Positions 33,109 through 42,865 of a DNA stretch of 64,000 nt are shown piece by piece. Below the pieces are notes generated by a model, which ran no database searches, was not told the DNA's origin, and saw nothing but the letters and a program-made list of their open reading frames with translations. Numbering within the stretch: position 1 is the first letter of the stretch; each line of letters begins with the position of its first letter. A program made the position numbers and the translations under genes. Source of the DNA: Pseudomonas taiwanensis (GTDB lineage: Bacteria > Pseudomonadota > Gammaproteobacteria > Pseudomonadales > Pseudomonadaceae); the NCBI RefSeq assembly GCF_013393345.1, contig NZ_QJRF01000028.1, forward strand, positions 62,001 to 126,000. Direction: 5' to 3'.

Positions 33109-34059
33109 ATGGACATCCTCTTCAACATGCGCGCCTTCGTCTGTGTGGCGGAGACCGGCAGCTTCACCGCCGCTGCCCAGCGCATGGACCTCACCACCTC
33201 GTACATCTCCCGCGCCGTCGCCACCCTCGAAACCCATCTGCGCACGCGCCTGCTGCACCGCACCACCCGCCGCATCGCCCTGACCGAAGCAGGCCAGCGC
33301 TACCTGCTGCGCTGCGAGCAGATCCTCGGCTACATCGAGGAAGCCGAAGCAGAAGCCAGTGAGGCCCACGCACGGCCGGTGGGCAACCTGAAGGTGCATG
33401 CCATGACCGGCATCGGCCAGCACTACCTGATCAAGGCCATCGCCGGGTACAGCGAGAAATACCCGGACGTGAGCTTCGACCTGACCCTGGCCAACCGCAC
33501 CACCGATATTCTCGACGAGGGTTACGACATTTCCGTCGTGATCGCCCAGGAGCTGCCGGATTCGGGGTTCATCTCCAAGCAGCTCGGCACCACCTACAGC
33601 GTGCTCTGCGCCTCCCCCGGCTACATCGAGAAACACGGGGCGCCGCGTATGCCGTCGGAGCTGTCGAAGCACCGCTGTCTGCGCCTGGTGAACAACGTGA
33701 TGTCCCTGGACAAGTGGCTGTTCGAGGGCCCGGACGGCCAGGAGATGGTCAGCGTCAACCAGACGCCGTTCCAGGTGAATACGGCCGATGCGATGACCGA
33801 AGCCATCAAGGCCGGGTTGGGGGTTGGCGTGGTGCCGGTGTACTCGGCCATCAGCGGTCTGAAGGACGGCAGCCTGGTGCGCGTACTGCCCAACCACAGT
33901 CTCTTCCCCCTCGGCATCTACGCGCTCTATCCATCGCGGCAGTTCCTCGATGCGAAGATCCGTACCTGGGTCGAGTTCCTTCGGGAGTTCCTGCCGGAGC
34001 GGGTTGCGGCGGATGAGAAAGCGGTGGCGGAGTACAGCTTGAGGTTGGGGGGGCGGTAG
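33109..34059 (+). CDS. LysR-family transcriptional regulator
   Basis: A 316-residue LysR regulator of the CrgA-like branch. Its helix-turn-helix is in residues 1-62 (MRAFVCVAETGSFTAAAQRMDLTTSYISRAVATLETHL), followed by the effector domain with LANRTTDILDEGYDISVVIA. AGGACCCTCC precedes the ATG. It diverges from the four-gene efflux operon across 178 bases and is the likely regulator of that operon, by analogy with AaeR-AaeXAB. Effector unknown. Confidence 0.9.
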   Translation: MDILFNMRAFVCVAETGSFTAAAQRMDLTTSYISRAVATLETHLRTRLLHRTTRRIALTEAGQRYLLRCEQILGYIEEAEAEASEAHARPVGNLKVHAMTGIGQHYLIKAIAGYSEKYPDVSFDLTLANRTTDILDEGYDISVVIAQELPDSGFISKQLGTTYSVLCASPGYIEKHGAPRMPSELSKHRCLRLVNNVMSLDKWLFEGPDGQEMVSVNQTPFQVNTADAMTEAIKAGLGVGVVPVYSAISGLKDGSLVRVLPNHSLFPLGIYALYPSRQFLDAKIRTWVEFLREFLPERVAADEKAVAEYSLRLGGR

Positions 34060-34089
34060 CAGGTTGGCTTTCGCGCGAGCCTGAAGGCA

Positions 34090-34285
34090 CCCTCTCCCCC
34101 GGCCCCTCTCCCTGAAGAGGAGAAGGGTGACGCGCGCCGGCATCACCCAGCCCTGGCATGGGCCCTGTAGGGGCGAATTCATTCGCCAAGCAGATCGAAG
34201 AGCTGCCCTTGGAAATCCATGCGCGGCACCACATCCCTCACCCCCTCCCCTCTCCCAGAGGTAGAGGGGTGACTCGCGCCGGCAA
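34090..34285. repeat. Cluster of three extragenic repeats
   Basis: CCCTCTCC-type hairpin units lie at 34090-34127 and 34236-34285, with a TGTAGGGGCGAATTCATTCGCC unit at 34166-34190 between them. They fill the convergent gap between the LysR and DUF3087 genes, and no gene is visible here. Confidence 0.8.
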
Positions 34286-34325
34286 GGTACAAGTCTTCCT
34301 GAAGCCGACCTGGGCCTGAAGCCGG

Positions 34326-34862
34326 CTACTTGCCGTACCCCTTCACCGCCTCAAGCCAGTCCAGGTCCAGGCGGTTCTGCTCCACATCCAGCCCTTGTGC
34401 CTCCATCGCCTCGCGGTGCTGGTCGATCTCATGCACGTGGTGGCTGAGATCGGCACTGTTGCCGTCCAGCTGGTGCATCTGGGTCAGGCCCAGGTGGTAG
34501 AAGCGAAGCAGCTTCATCGCTGCTGGATCACCGGCCGCCACCCCTGCCTTGACCTTGTGCATGACATTGGTGACGCGCATCAGGTTGCGCTTGAGCCGCC
34601 AGCCGTAGACGGCGGGCGCCATCCAGGGGCGTGACCAGAACTGCAGGCGCACCATGGCGATGGTGAGAGCCAGGCCCGCGAGGACGCCGATCAGGTTCCA
34701 GCGGAAGTTGTCGCCGCCTGGCGTACCGAACAGCTGCACGCAGAAGGTGGACAGCAGCAGTGCCAGGGCGATGAACACGACCGCGATGATCAGGGTGCTG
34801 CGGCGGGTCTGGCTCCGGTAGAGCTCGGGGCTCATGGGGCGGATTTCGAAGGATTCGCTCAT
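34326..34862 (-). CDS. DUF3087 membrane protein
   Basis: A 178-residue protein with two transmembrane segments (STLIIAVVFIALALLLSTFCVQLFG; NLIGVLAGLALTIAMVRLQFW) and a C-terminal helical cytoplasmic part (FYHLGLTQMHQLDGNSADLSHHVHEIDQHREAME). It matches the DUF3087 family found next to hrpA in Pseudomonas. The start at 34862 (MSESFEIRP) forms a TGATG overlap with the hrpA stop, showing translational coupling. Function unknown. Confidence 0.85.
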   Translation of the reverse strand: MSESFEIRPMSPELYRSQTRRSTLIIAVVFIALALLLSTFCVQLFGTPGGDNFRWNLIGVLAGLALTIAMVRLQFWSRPWMAPAVYGWRLKRNLMRVTNVMHKVKAGVAAGDPAAMKLLRFYHLGLTQMHQLDGNSADLSHHVHEIDQHREAMEAQGLDVEQNRLDLDWLEAVKGYGK

Positions 34863-37800
34863 CAGGCTTCCACTTGGCTCCACTGCTTGTTCATGCGTTT
34901 GTCGGACACCGCCATCTTCGTACCCAGTTGCTGGGCGAACAGCGAAACGCGGTATTCCTCCAGCATCCAGCGGTAGAGCACCAGTTCCGGATCACGCTTG
35001 CCTTCCTGGGCGTGCTTAGCCAGACGGGCCAGGTATTGCTCCCAGTAACCGGCCAGTTCGCCGGACCAGACACGGTCGCGCTGCAACTGTGCGGCGATCT
35101 TGTCGAAGCGCTGCTCGATGGCCTTGAGGTAACGCGGCAGTTCCTTCATCCACTCCGCCGGGGTTTCGCGGACGAAGCCGGGATAGACGAGGTTGCCCAG
35201 CTGCGCCTTGATGTCGTTAAGCGCCACCGCCTGGGCCAGGTCGATCCGGCCCTTGAAGCGCTTCTGCAGGCCATGCCAGAGCTTGAGGATTTCCAGGGTC
35301 AGGCGCGCCAGGCGCTCGGCGTGCTCGGCCCAGGCGCCGCGCTTCTTCTCGGCGAGGGATGCCAGGGCCGCGCCATCGCGAGGCAGGCTGGCTTCGCCAT
35401 CGAGGATGCAGCTGTCCAGGCTGGCCAGGAGGATGTCCTCCACCAACGCATCGACGCGGCCCATGTCGCGGTACAGCAGACCGAGGTCAGTGAGGCCCGG
35501 CAGCTTGCCACGGAGGAACTTGGCGGTTTCGCCAAGCTGTTGCAGCAGCAGGCGCTGCAAGGCGCGACGATGCTGCCACTCGGCTTCGGCCTGGGTCGGG
35601 AAGCGGCTTTCCTTGACGGCGCCACCCTCCTCCACCAGTGCCGGGTACACGGTCATGGAGAGGCCGGCGACCTTTTGCTGGGTCTTTTCCGCGACCTGGG
35701 CGAAGCCCTTGGCCTCCACCGGTTTCTGTTCCTTCTGCGCCTGCGGAATGGCCAGGGCGGCCTGGCTGGCTTCGGCAAAGCGCGCGGTGATCTCGGCCAG
35801 GTCGCGGCCTTCGCCGAGGAACTTGCCGCGGGCGTCCACCACTTCCAGGTTCATCTTCAGGTGGCCTTCCAGTTGGGTAGCCGCCTCGACCCAGGCCTCC
35901 TCCGGCACGCGGGCGCCGGTCATGCGCTGCAGCTCACGGCCGAGCGCTTCCGGCAACGAGCCCTGGGCGAACATCAGCTTGGAAAGGGCGGCTTTCACGA
36001 AGTCCGGCACCGGCACGAAGTTCTTGCGGATGGCCTTGGGCAGGTTGCGCACCAGGGCGACGCACTTGGTTTCCAGCAGGCCCGGCACCAGCCATTCAAG
36101 GCGATCCGGCGGCAGCTGCGGCAGCAGCGGCGCGGGTACGCGCAGGGTCACGCCGTCGCGGACGTGACCGGGCTCGAAGTGATAGGACAGCGGCAACTCC
36201 AGTTCGCCCAGGCGCAGCTTGTCCGGGTACTGCGCGGCGGTGACTTCGCTGGCTTCTCGGGCCAGCACGTCTTCCTCGCGCATGATCAGCAGGTTCGGGT
36301 TCTTCGCCCGCTCCCGCTCGTACCAGCTCTCGAAGCTGGCGGTTTGGTAGATGTCCGCTGGCAGGCGCGCCGCGTAGTAGGCGAAGAGGGTTTCCTCGTC
36401 AGCGAGGATGTCGCGCCGGCGTGCCTTGGCTTCCAGTTCGTCGAGCCGTTCCAGCAGTTGGCGGTTGGCCGTCAGGCACTTCGCCTTGCTGTGGATTTCG
36501 CCTCGCACCAGGCCCTCGCGGATGAACAGCTCACGGGAGACTTCCGGGTCCACCGGGCCGTAGTGCACCGCGCGGCGGCCAACGATGATCAGGCCGTAGA
36601 GGGTGATCTGCTCGAAAGCCACGACCTGCCCGCGACGTTTCTCCCAATGGGGCTCCAGGTGATTCTTCTTCACCAGGTGACCGGCCAGCGGCTCCAGCCA
36701 GTCCGGTTCGATCTTCGCCACCATGCGCGCGAACAGCTTGGTGGTTTCCACCAGTTCGGCGGCCATGATCCACTGCGGGCGCTTCTTCGCGATGGCGGTG
36801 CCGGGGTGAATCCAGAAACGCCGCTGACGGGCACCGAGGTAGTCGCCGTCTTCGGTTTTCTGGCCGATCTGGCTCAGCAATCCGCAAAGGATCGCCTTGT
36901 GCACCTTGGCGTAATCGATGCTGCGTTGTTGCTGTTCGGCCTTGGCGGCGGCATCACGTGGGGCTTCGGCAGGACTGCTTTTCGTAGGATGGCGCTGAGC
37001 GGAGCGATGCCCATCGGTTCGAGCAGCATGGGTATCGCTACGCTCCTCCCATCCTACGGGGGTCTCTGCGCGTTTGGATTTACCGGAGTCAGGGAAGAGC
37101 TTCAGCTCGCGGCAGATCAGCACCAGCTGGCGGTGGGCATCGCGCCATTCGCGCAGGCGCAGGTAGTTGAGGAAGTTCTTCCGGCACCAGTTGCGCAGCG
37201 GGTTGGAACCCAGCGCCTGGCGCTGTTCCTCGAAGCCGCGCCAGAGGTTGATCAGCGCGGCGAAGTCGGAGTCCACGTCCTTCCACTGGGCGTGGGCCTG
37301 GTCGGCCGCCTGCTGGCGCTCGACCGGACGCTCGCGCGGGTCCTGCACGGACAGCGCAGAGGTGATCACCAGCACTTCGTCCAGGCTGCCCTGGCGGGCG
37401 CCTTCCAGCACCATGCGGCCCAGGCGCGGGTCGATGGGAAGGCGCGCCAACTGCCGGCCAATGGGCGTGAGTTGGCTCTCGCGGTTAACCGCCGAGAGTT
37501 CTTGCAGCAGGGTGAAACCGTCCTTGATCGCCTTGCCATCCGGCGGCTCGATGAAGGGGAAGGCTTCGATATCGCCCAGGCGCAGGTGAAGCATCTGCAG
37601 GATCACCGCCGCGAGGTTGGTGCGCAGGATTTCCGGATCGGTGAAGGTCGGGCGGGAGAGGAAGTCCTCTTCGCTGTAGAGGCGCACGCAGATACCCGGC
37701 TCGACCCGGCCGCAACGGCCCTTGCGCTGGTTGGCGCTGGCCTGGGACACCGCTTCCACCGGCAGGCGCTGGACCTTGGCGCGATAGCTGTAGCGGCTGA

Positions 37801-38932
37801 TGCGCGCGGTACCGCTGTCGATCACATAACGGATGCCCGGCACCGTCAGCGAGGTTTCCGCGACGTTGGTGGAGAGCACGATCTTGCGGCCCGGCATGGG
37901 GGCAAAGATTTTCTGCTGCTCGGCGGGCGTCAGGCGCGCGTAGAGCGGCAGCACCTCGGTGTGCTTGAGGTTGGCCTTGCGCAGCACGTCGGCGCAATCG
38001 CGGATTTCCCGTTCGCCGGGGAGGAACACCAGCACATCGCCTGGGCGCTTGCCCACTTCGCGCTCATGGGCGGTGATCTCGTCCAGGGCGCGGAGGATGC
38101 CCTGGTCCACGGACAGGTCGTCGAACAGCGCTTCACCGTCTTCGTCCACCTCGGCGGCCAGCGGCCGGTACCAGGTGTCCACCGGGTAGGTGCGGCCGGA
38201 GACCTCGATGATCGGCGCATCACCAAAGTGTTTGGAAAAGCGCTCCAGGTCGATGGTGGCCGAGGTGATGATCAGCTTGAGGTCGGGGCGGCGCGGCAGC
38301 AGGGTCTTGAGGTAGCCGAGGAGGAAGTCGATGTTCAGGCTGCGCTCGTGGGCCTCGTCGACGATGATCGTGTCGTAGCGCTCGAGGAAGCGGTCGTGCT
38401 GGGTTTCGGCCAGCAGGATGCCGTCGGTCATCAGTTTGATCAGGCTGCGCTCGTTGGACTGGTCCTCGAAGCGCACCTGGTAGCCCACCAGCTCGCCCAA
38501 CGGGCTGCCGATCTCTTCTGCCACGCGTGTCGCCACGCTGCGTGCCGCCAGCCGGCGCGGCTGGGTATGGCCGATCAGGCCGTGGGTGCCACGGCCAATC
38601 TCCAGGCAGATCTTCGGCAACTGGGTGGTCTTGCCCGAGCCGGTTTCACCGGCAATCACCAGCACCTGGTGCTTTTCCAGCGCCGCCTTGATCTCGTCGC
38701 GCTTGGCGGCGATGGGCAGGGCGTCGTCGTAACGCATCGCTGGCACGCTGGCACGCCGCGCCTCGACGCGCGCGATGGAGGCCTGGAAGCGCTCGACCCA
38801 CTGCGCCAGCTTGGCGTCGTCCGGATGCTTGCGCAGCTCGTGGAGCTGCCGGCGCAGGCGATGGCGGTCAGCGCCCATGGCCTGGTCGATGCGTTTCAGG
38901 AGTTGTTCGGCGCTGGGGGATTGCTCGCTCAT
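34862..38932 (-). CDS. hrpA: ATP-dependent RNA helicase HrpA with in-frame repeat insertion
   Basis: A 1356-residue DEAH-box helicase, slightly longer than E. coli HrpA (about 1300). It has Walker A GETGSGKTTQLPK, DEAHERS and SATID, with HA2/OB regions and a long C-terminal domain (DUF3418). HrpA has been linked to rescue of stalled ribosomes and mRNA processing. A GTAGGATGG-type inverted repeat at 36983-37058 is read in frame as about 25 residues (near 625-650, GWEERSDTHAARTDGHRSAQ) between helicase and C-terminal regions. I prefer the ATG at 38932 over a TTG at 38965; neither has a strong ribosome binding site. Confidence 0.95.
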   Translation of the reverse strand: MSEQSPSAEQLLKRIDQAMGADRHRLRRQLHELRKHPDDAKLAQWVERFQASIARVEARRASVPAMRYDDALPIAAKRDEIKAALEKHQVLVIAGETGSGKTTQLPKICLEIGRGTHGLIGHTQPRRLAARSVATRVAEEIGSPLGELVGYQVRFEDQSNERSLIKLMTDGILLAETQHDRFLERYDTIIVDEAHERSLNIDFLLGYLKTLLPRRPDLKLIITSATIDLERFSKHFGDAPIIEVSGRTYPVDTWYRPLAAEVDEDGEALFDDLSVDQGILRALDEITAHEREVGKRPGDVLVFLPGEREIRDCADVLRKANLKHTEVLPLYARLTPAEQQKIFAPMPGRKIVLSTNVAETSLTVPGIRYVIDSGTARISRYSYRAKVQRLPVEAVSQASANQRKGRCGRVEPGICVRLYSEEDFLSRPTFTDPEILRTNLAAVILQMLHLRLGDIEAFPFIEPPDGKAIKDGFTLLQELSAVNRESQLTPIGRQLARLPIDPRLGRMVLEGARQGSLDEVLVITSALSVQDPRERPVERQQAADQAHAQWKDVDSDFAALINLWRGFEEQRQALGSNPLRNWCRKNFLNYLRLREWRDAHRQLVLICRELKLFPDSGKSKRAETPVGWEERSDTHAARTDGHRSAQRHPTKSSPAEAPRDAAAKAEQQQRSIDYAKVHKAILCGLLSQIGQKTEDGDYLGARQRRFWIHPGTAIAKKRPQWIMAAELVETTKLFARMVAKIEPDWLEPLAGHLVKKNHLEPHWEKRRGQVVAFEQITLYGLIIVGRRAVHYGPVDPEVSRELFIREGLVRGEIHSKAKCLTANRQLLERLDELEAKARRRDILADEETLFAYYAARLPADIYQTASFESWYERERAKNPNLLIMREEDVLAREASEVTAAQYPDKLRLGELELPLSYHFEPGHVRDGVTLRVPAPLLPQLPPDRLEWLVPGLLETKCVALVRNLPKAIRKNFVPVPDFVKAALSKLMFAQGSLPEALGRELQRMTGARVPEEAWVEAATQLEGHLKMNLEVVDARGKFLGEGRDLAEITARFAEASQAALAIPQAQKEQKPVEAKGFAQVAEKTQQKVAGLSMTVYPALVEEGGAVKESRFPTQAEAEWQHRRALQRLLLQQLGETAKFLRGKLPGLTDLGLLYRDMGRVDALVEDILLASLDSCILDGEASLPRDGAALASLAEKKRGAWAEHAERLARLTLEILKLWHGLQKRFKGRIDLAQAVALNDIKAQLGNLVYPGFVRETPAEWMKELPRYLKAIEQRFDKIAAQLQRDRVWSGELAGYWEQYLARLAKHAQEGKRDPELVLYRWMLEEYRVSLFAQQLGTKMAVSDKRMNKQWSQVEA
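36983..37058. repeat. GTAGGATGG inverted repeat inside hrpA
   Basis: CGTAGGATGG at 36983 pairs with CCATCCTACG ending at 37058, with imperfect arms of about 30 bases around a 13-base loop. The family also occurs between genes at 27515-27586 and 8848-8877. Here it lies wholly within the hrpA reading frame. Confidence 0.88.
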
Positions 38933-39050
38933 CGGTTCCGCTGATTCTGCTGTCGTTTTCGGCAAGGGCGGAATTGTCGCAGATTTCCCCCTGCGCGGGC
39001 TCGGAGCGATTTCGTTCGGATTTGCCGGCGATGATCCCGGCTGGACCCTG

Positions 39051-39115
39051 TGTAGGAGCGAGCTTGCTCGCGAAAGGTCGGGCTCAGAAGCTTCGCGAGC
39101 AAGCTCGCTCCTACA
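39051..39115. repeat. REP pair (TGTAGGAGCGAGCTTGCTCGCGAA units)
   Basis: Inverted REP units at 39051-39074 and 39092-39115 lie in the 194-base gap between hrpA and the HlyD-type gene. They have the same arrangement as at 9800-9865. Confidence 0.9.
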
Positions 39116-39126
39116 GGTCCGGAAGA

Positions 39127-40188
39127 TCAGTTCACTTCGGCGACGGCCTGAGGCTCACTGCGCGTATCGATGCTCGCCTCCACCGACATACCCACCCGGA
39201 GCTGGCCGAGCAGCGGCTGGCCGGCATCCAGCACGACCTTCACCGGGATGCGCTGTACCACCTTGGTGAAGTTACCGGTGGCGTTGTCCGGCGCGATGGC
39301 GGCGAAGGTCACGCCGGTGGCCGGGGCAATGCTTTCCACGCGACCGCGCAGGGATTCGCCGGGGAAGGTGTCCACCTCGATCTGCACCTCCTGCCCCGGA
39401 CGCACGTGGGTGAGCTGGGTCTCCTGGAAGTTGGCCACCACATAGGCGTGCTCCAGCGGCACCACTGCCAGCAGCGCGTCACCGGGTTTGACGAAGGCAC
39501 CGACGCGTACCGCGCGACGGCCGACCATGCCATCGATGGGAGCCTTGAGTTCGGTGTGGGAAAGGTCCAGTTCGGCCTGGCGCAATGCCGCCTGGGCGCT
39601 GGCCAAGGCGGCCTGCGCGGCATCGCGTTCAGCGGTGAGTATGTCGGTCTGTTTGCGCGTGGCAAGCAGCGCGGCGCTGTGTTCGGCCTGACGCGCCACG
39701 ACGCTGTCGTAACGGCTGCGGGCCTGCTGCGCGGCCTGCAGGGTGCCGGCGCCACGACCGACCAGTTTCTGGTAGCGCTCCAGCTCATGCTGGGCGAAGA
39801 CACGCTCGGCACGGTCCGCCTCCAGCGTGGCCTGGGCCTGTTCGATCACCGAATCCTGCCGCTCCAGGGTGGCCCCGGCATTTTCCAGCTGGGCCTGGGC
39901 ACTGGCGACACGTGCGCGCGCGCCTTCCAGGGCGGCGCGGTAGTCACGATCATCGATGCGGGCGAGCAACTGTCCGGCCTTCACCATCTGGTTGTCTTCC
40001 ACCAGCACCTCGCGGATGAAGCCGGGCACCTTCGGCGCCGCCAGGGTGAAGTCGGCATGGACGAAGGCGTCATTGGTGTACTGGTCGGTGCTTTCACCCA
40101 GCAGGTGCCAGGTGCCCCAGGCCAGCAGGCCGACGCCCACCAGCAATGCGGCCGGGATCACGGGTTTGAAAGTGCGGGGTTGGTTCAT
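39127..40188 (-). CDS. HlyD/EmrA-type multidrug efflux adaptor
   Basis: A 353-residue membrane-fusion protein. It has an N-terminal anchor (PVIPAALLVGVGLLAWGTWHLL), the YTNDAFVHADFTLAAPKVPGFIREVLVEDNQMVKAG lipoyl half, a long coiled-coil hairpin (about residues 90-200), then HTELKAPIDGMVGRRAVRVG and a beta-barrel. It follows the EmrB-like MFS gene by 12 bases, so the two form an EmrAB-type pump. TGACCGGAGTCGACC holds the ribosome binding site. No outer-membrane factor is present in this set. Confidence 0.92.
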   Translation of the reverse strand: MNQPRTFKPVIPAALLVGVGLLAWGTWHLLGESTDQYTNDAFVHADFTLAAPKVPGFIREVLVEDNQMVKAGQLLARIDDRDYRAALEGARARVASAQAQLENAGATLERQDSVIEQAQATLEADRAERVFAQHELERYQKLVGRGAGTLQAAQQARSRYDSVVARQAEHSAALLATRKQTDILTAERDAAQAALASAQAALRQAELDLSHTELKAPIDGMVGRRAVRVGAFVKPGDALLAVVPLEHAYVVANFQETQLTHVRPGQEVQIEVDTFPGESLRGRVESIAPATGVTFAAIAPDNATGNFTKVVQRIPVKVVLDAGQPLLGQLRVGMSVEASIDTRSEPQAVAEVN

Positions 40189-40200
40189 GGTCGACTCCGG

Positions 40201-41733
40201 TCAGGTCGGGGCGCGCGGCGGATAGATGCGCGTGGGCACGAAGGGGATAAGGAGGATCAGTGCAACCGCCACGGCGGACATGCAGAGGTAGAGGTCGGCG
40301 GATGTCAGCACCACAGCCTGGAGGTGCAGCCGACGGGCCAGTTCGACGCCGCCGTCCACCAGCGGGTTGTTGCCCAGGCGGTCGACCAGTTGCGTCGAAT
40401 GAAGATGTAGGCGCAGGGTGGCGAGCGCTTCCAGAACACCGCCCGCCAGCACGGCGGCGAACCCCTTGATAGTGTTGAACCAGGCCGACGCGAAGGGCCC
40501 GTCGGTGGGCTTGATGCTGCCGGTGGACAGCATGAGCAGTGGCAGCACGGCCATCGGCGGACCGAATATCTGCAGTGCCTGCACCAGGTAGAAATCGTCG
40601 CGAATCCAGGCCGAGGTCAGCTGCGAACCCAGCCAGCAGGAGCAGGCGAGCATGGCCAGGCCGCAGGCGAGCACCCAGCGGCAGTCGACCCAGCGCAGGT
40701 TGCACAGGGCCGCCACCAGGGGCAGTGCCAGCAGCTGCGGCAAGGCCACCACCAGCATCACCGGCGCGGTCTGCAACGGGCGGTAGCCCTGCACCTGGGC
40801 CAGGTAGCTGGAGGGAATCACCACGGCCGCCAGCAGTACGAACAGCACGCCAGCCAAGGTGAACAGGGCGAAGCTGAGGTTGCGCAGCTTGAGCAGTTGC
40901 AGCTTGAAGAACGGCAGCGGGTGCTTCCACTCGTTGAGCAGGAACAGCACCAGCAACACGCTGCCGCCACCGAGCAGCGCGCGGATCAGCGACGACTCGA
41001 ACCAGTCGAGCCGCTCACCCTGCACCAGCCCGACCACCAGCATGAACAGCGCGGGGAAGCCGAGCGCAAGCCCGAGCCAGTTGAACTGGCGGAAACGCTC
41101 CAGGCGCAACGGGTCCTGGGGCAGCCCCCAGGCCACGGCGGCCATGGCCAGTAGGCTGGTGGGAACGATCTGCCAGAAGGCCCAGCGCCAACCGACGAAC
41201 TCCACCCAGTACGCGGCCAGCGGCGTACCCAGGCTGGGGCCGAAGGTCGCGGTGAGGGCGTAGCCGGCGAGGCCGTAGATCTTGATGTTGGCGGGGAGAA
41301 AGCGCAGCGCCACGGTCATCAGGATCGGCGGCAAGGCTCCACCTGCGAGCCCCTGCAGGCCACGCAGCCACAGCAGGCTCTGCAGGTTCGGCGCCAGCGG
41401 ACTCAACAGCCCGAGCAGCATGAAGGCGGCGATGGCCCAGAGGGTGAAGCGGCGCAGGGACAAGGTCACCGCGAACCAGGGCGCGAAGGCCATGGCGCAG
41501 ACCGAGGGCGCTGCATAGAGCGCCACCAGCCAGGTGCCTTCGTCACGACCGATGCCCATGGCGCCCCGGATATCCGCCAGCGCCACCTTGATCACGTTTT
41601 CATTGAAGCCGGATACCAGCACGGCCAGCAGGACGCCGAGCATTCCAACGACCAGCCGCAGGGTGAAGGGAGTAGCGACAGGCGCCGCCACCGGGCCGGC
41701 GACCGGCAGCGGCAAAGCCAGGGAGGCGTTCAT
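40201..41733 (-). CDS. MFS efflux transporter (EmrB-like, DHA2 family)
   Basis: A 510-residue inner-membrane transporter with about 14 hydrophobic segments, the DHA2 layout. Family-like segments include GFNENVIKVALADIRGAMGIGRDEGTWLVALYAAPSV and LRGLQGLAGGALPPILMTVALRFLP. A proline/alanine-rich N-terminal tail precedes the first segment. AAAAGGCGTCTCG precedes the ATG. With the HlyD protein downstream it makes a drug or metabolite exporter. The LysR gene 151 bases upstream on the same strand is the likely regulator. Confidence 0.92.
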   Translation of the reverse strand: MNASLALPLPVAGPVAAPVATPFTLRLVVGMLGVLLAVLVSGFNENVIKVALADIRGAMGIGRDEGTWLVALYAAPSVCAMAFAPWFAVTLSLRRFTLWAIAAFMLLGLLSPLAPNLQSLLWLRGLQGLAGGALPPILMTVALRFLPANIKIYGLAGYALTATFGPSLGTPLAAYWVEFVGWRWAFWQIVPTSLLAMAAVAWGLPQDPLRLERFRQFNWLGLALGFPALFMLVVGLVQGERLDWFESSLIRALLGGGSVLLVLFLLNEWKHPLPFFKLQLLKLRNLSFALFTLAGVLFVLLAAVVIPSSYLAQVQGYRPLQTAPVMLVVALPQLLALPLVAALCNLRWVDCRWVLACGLAMLACSCWLGSQLTSAWIRDDFYLVQALQIFGPPMAVLPLLMLSTGSIKPTDGPFASAWFNTIKGFAAVLAGGVLEALATLRLHLHSTQLVDRLGNNPLVDGGVELARRLHLQAVVLTSADLYLCMSAVAVALILLIPFVPTRIYPPRAPT

Positions 41734-41884
41734 CGAGACGCCTTTTCGCCAGCGCGGGAAGTGGAGAAAACGACCATGAGGAGTTACCGGATTGCGGGCA
41801 CGAGACTGAGTCTATTTGTGCGCCTGCCATGCCGATAACTGCAATTATGCGAATGAATCAGTGCGTTATACGCACGTATCCCCG

Positions 41885-42790
41885 CTAGCCGCGCAAGCCC
41901 TCTTCGCAGCAGCGTTTGATCAGGCGGCGCAGCCAGCGATGGGCGGAGTCGTTGTCGAAGCGCGGATGCCAGGACTGCCGCACCCGCACCTGTTCCAGTG
42001 GCAACGGAATCGCGAACGAGCGCAGTGGCAGGCCGAGCCGCTCGCACACGGAAATCACCGGATCGGGCATGGGGAGGATCAGATCGGAATCGTGCAAGGC
42101 CAACACTGCCGAGAAGAAGCTCGGGGAAATCAGCCCCACCCGGCGTGAAAGCCCCAGATCGTCGAGCGCCTGGTCGATGGGACCGCGCACCAGCCCCCGG
42201 CGCGAAACACTGATCTGGTCAAAGGCGGCGAAGCGTTCCGGGGTGATGGGCGCCTCGAAGATCGGATGCCCCTGGCGCACCAGGCCGTTGAAACGGCATT
42301 CGAACAGGCCCTGGGACTTGATCTCCGGGGTGAGCTTGTCGGAAGCGCCGACGATCAGGTCGATGCGTCCGGCGCGCATGGCATCGTCGTCTCCATCGAT
42401 TTCCGGAACGAAGCGCAGCACCGCACCCGGCGCTTCCTGGCGCATCAGCTCGAACAGCCGGCCGCCATAGCAGACCATGAAGATGTCGTTGGTGCGCACG
42501 TTGAACTGCCGCGTCAGGCTCGACAGGTCCACATCGCGGGAATGGAACAGGCCGCTGGCCTGCTCGACCAGCTCGCGCACCTGTTCACGCAGTTCCAGTG
42601 CCCGCGGCGTCGGCACCAGACCGCGCCCGGCACGCACCAGGATCGGGTCACCCACCGCATCGCGAATGCGCGCCAGCGTGCGGCTCATGGCCGGCGCACT
42701 CAGGTGCATGCGCCGCGCGGCACCCGCCACGCTGCCCTCGTCGAGCAGGACATCCAGGGCCACCAGCAGGTTGAGGTCGGGCAATGACAT
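41885..42790 (-). CDS. LysR-family transcriptional regulator
   Basis: A 301-residue LysR regulator resembling the NodD/LinR-like branch: N-terminal MSLPDLNLLVALDVLLDEGSVAGAARRMHLSAPAMSRTLARIRDAVGD, and an effector domain with FNVRTNDIFMVCYGGRLFELMRQ. The ATG at 42790 follows GGAGCCGGCG; a longer in-frame start at 42880 would lie within the terminator palindrome. It is upstream of, and in the same direction as, the EmrAB-like pump genes and probably controls them. Confidence 0.9.
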   Translation of the reverse strand: MSLPDLNLLVALDVLLDEGSVAGAARRMHLSAPAMSRTLARIRDAVGDPILVRAGRGLVPTPRALELREQVRELVEQASGLFHSRDVDLSSLTRQFNVRTNDIFMVCYGGRLFELMRQEAPGAVLRFVPEIDGDDDAMRAGRIDLIVGASDKLTPEIKSQGLFECRFNGLVRQGHPIFEAPITPERFAAFDQISVSRRGLVRGPIDQALDDLGLSRRVGLISPSFFSAVLALHDSDLILPMPDPVISVCERLGLPLRSFAIPLPLEQVRVRQSWHPRFDNDSAHRWLRRLIKRCCEEGLRG

Positions 42791-42865
42791 CGCCGGCTCC
42801 AGGGCGAAAGGGAAGATCGCCACTGTAGCGACCGGCCTGAATGCCGTCGATGGGACGCCACGAAC

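Noticed and set aside
34874-38944. Very long open frame on the + strand opposite hrpA
   Set aside because: It is the antisense shadow of a well-supported helicase gene in high-GC DNA; the translation has no recognisable domain and is rich in low-complexity Gly, Ala, His and Gln.
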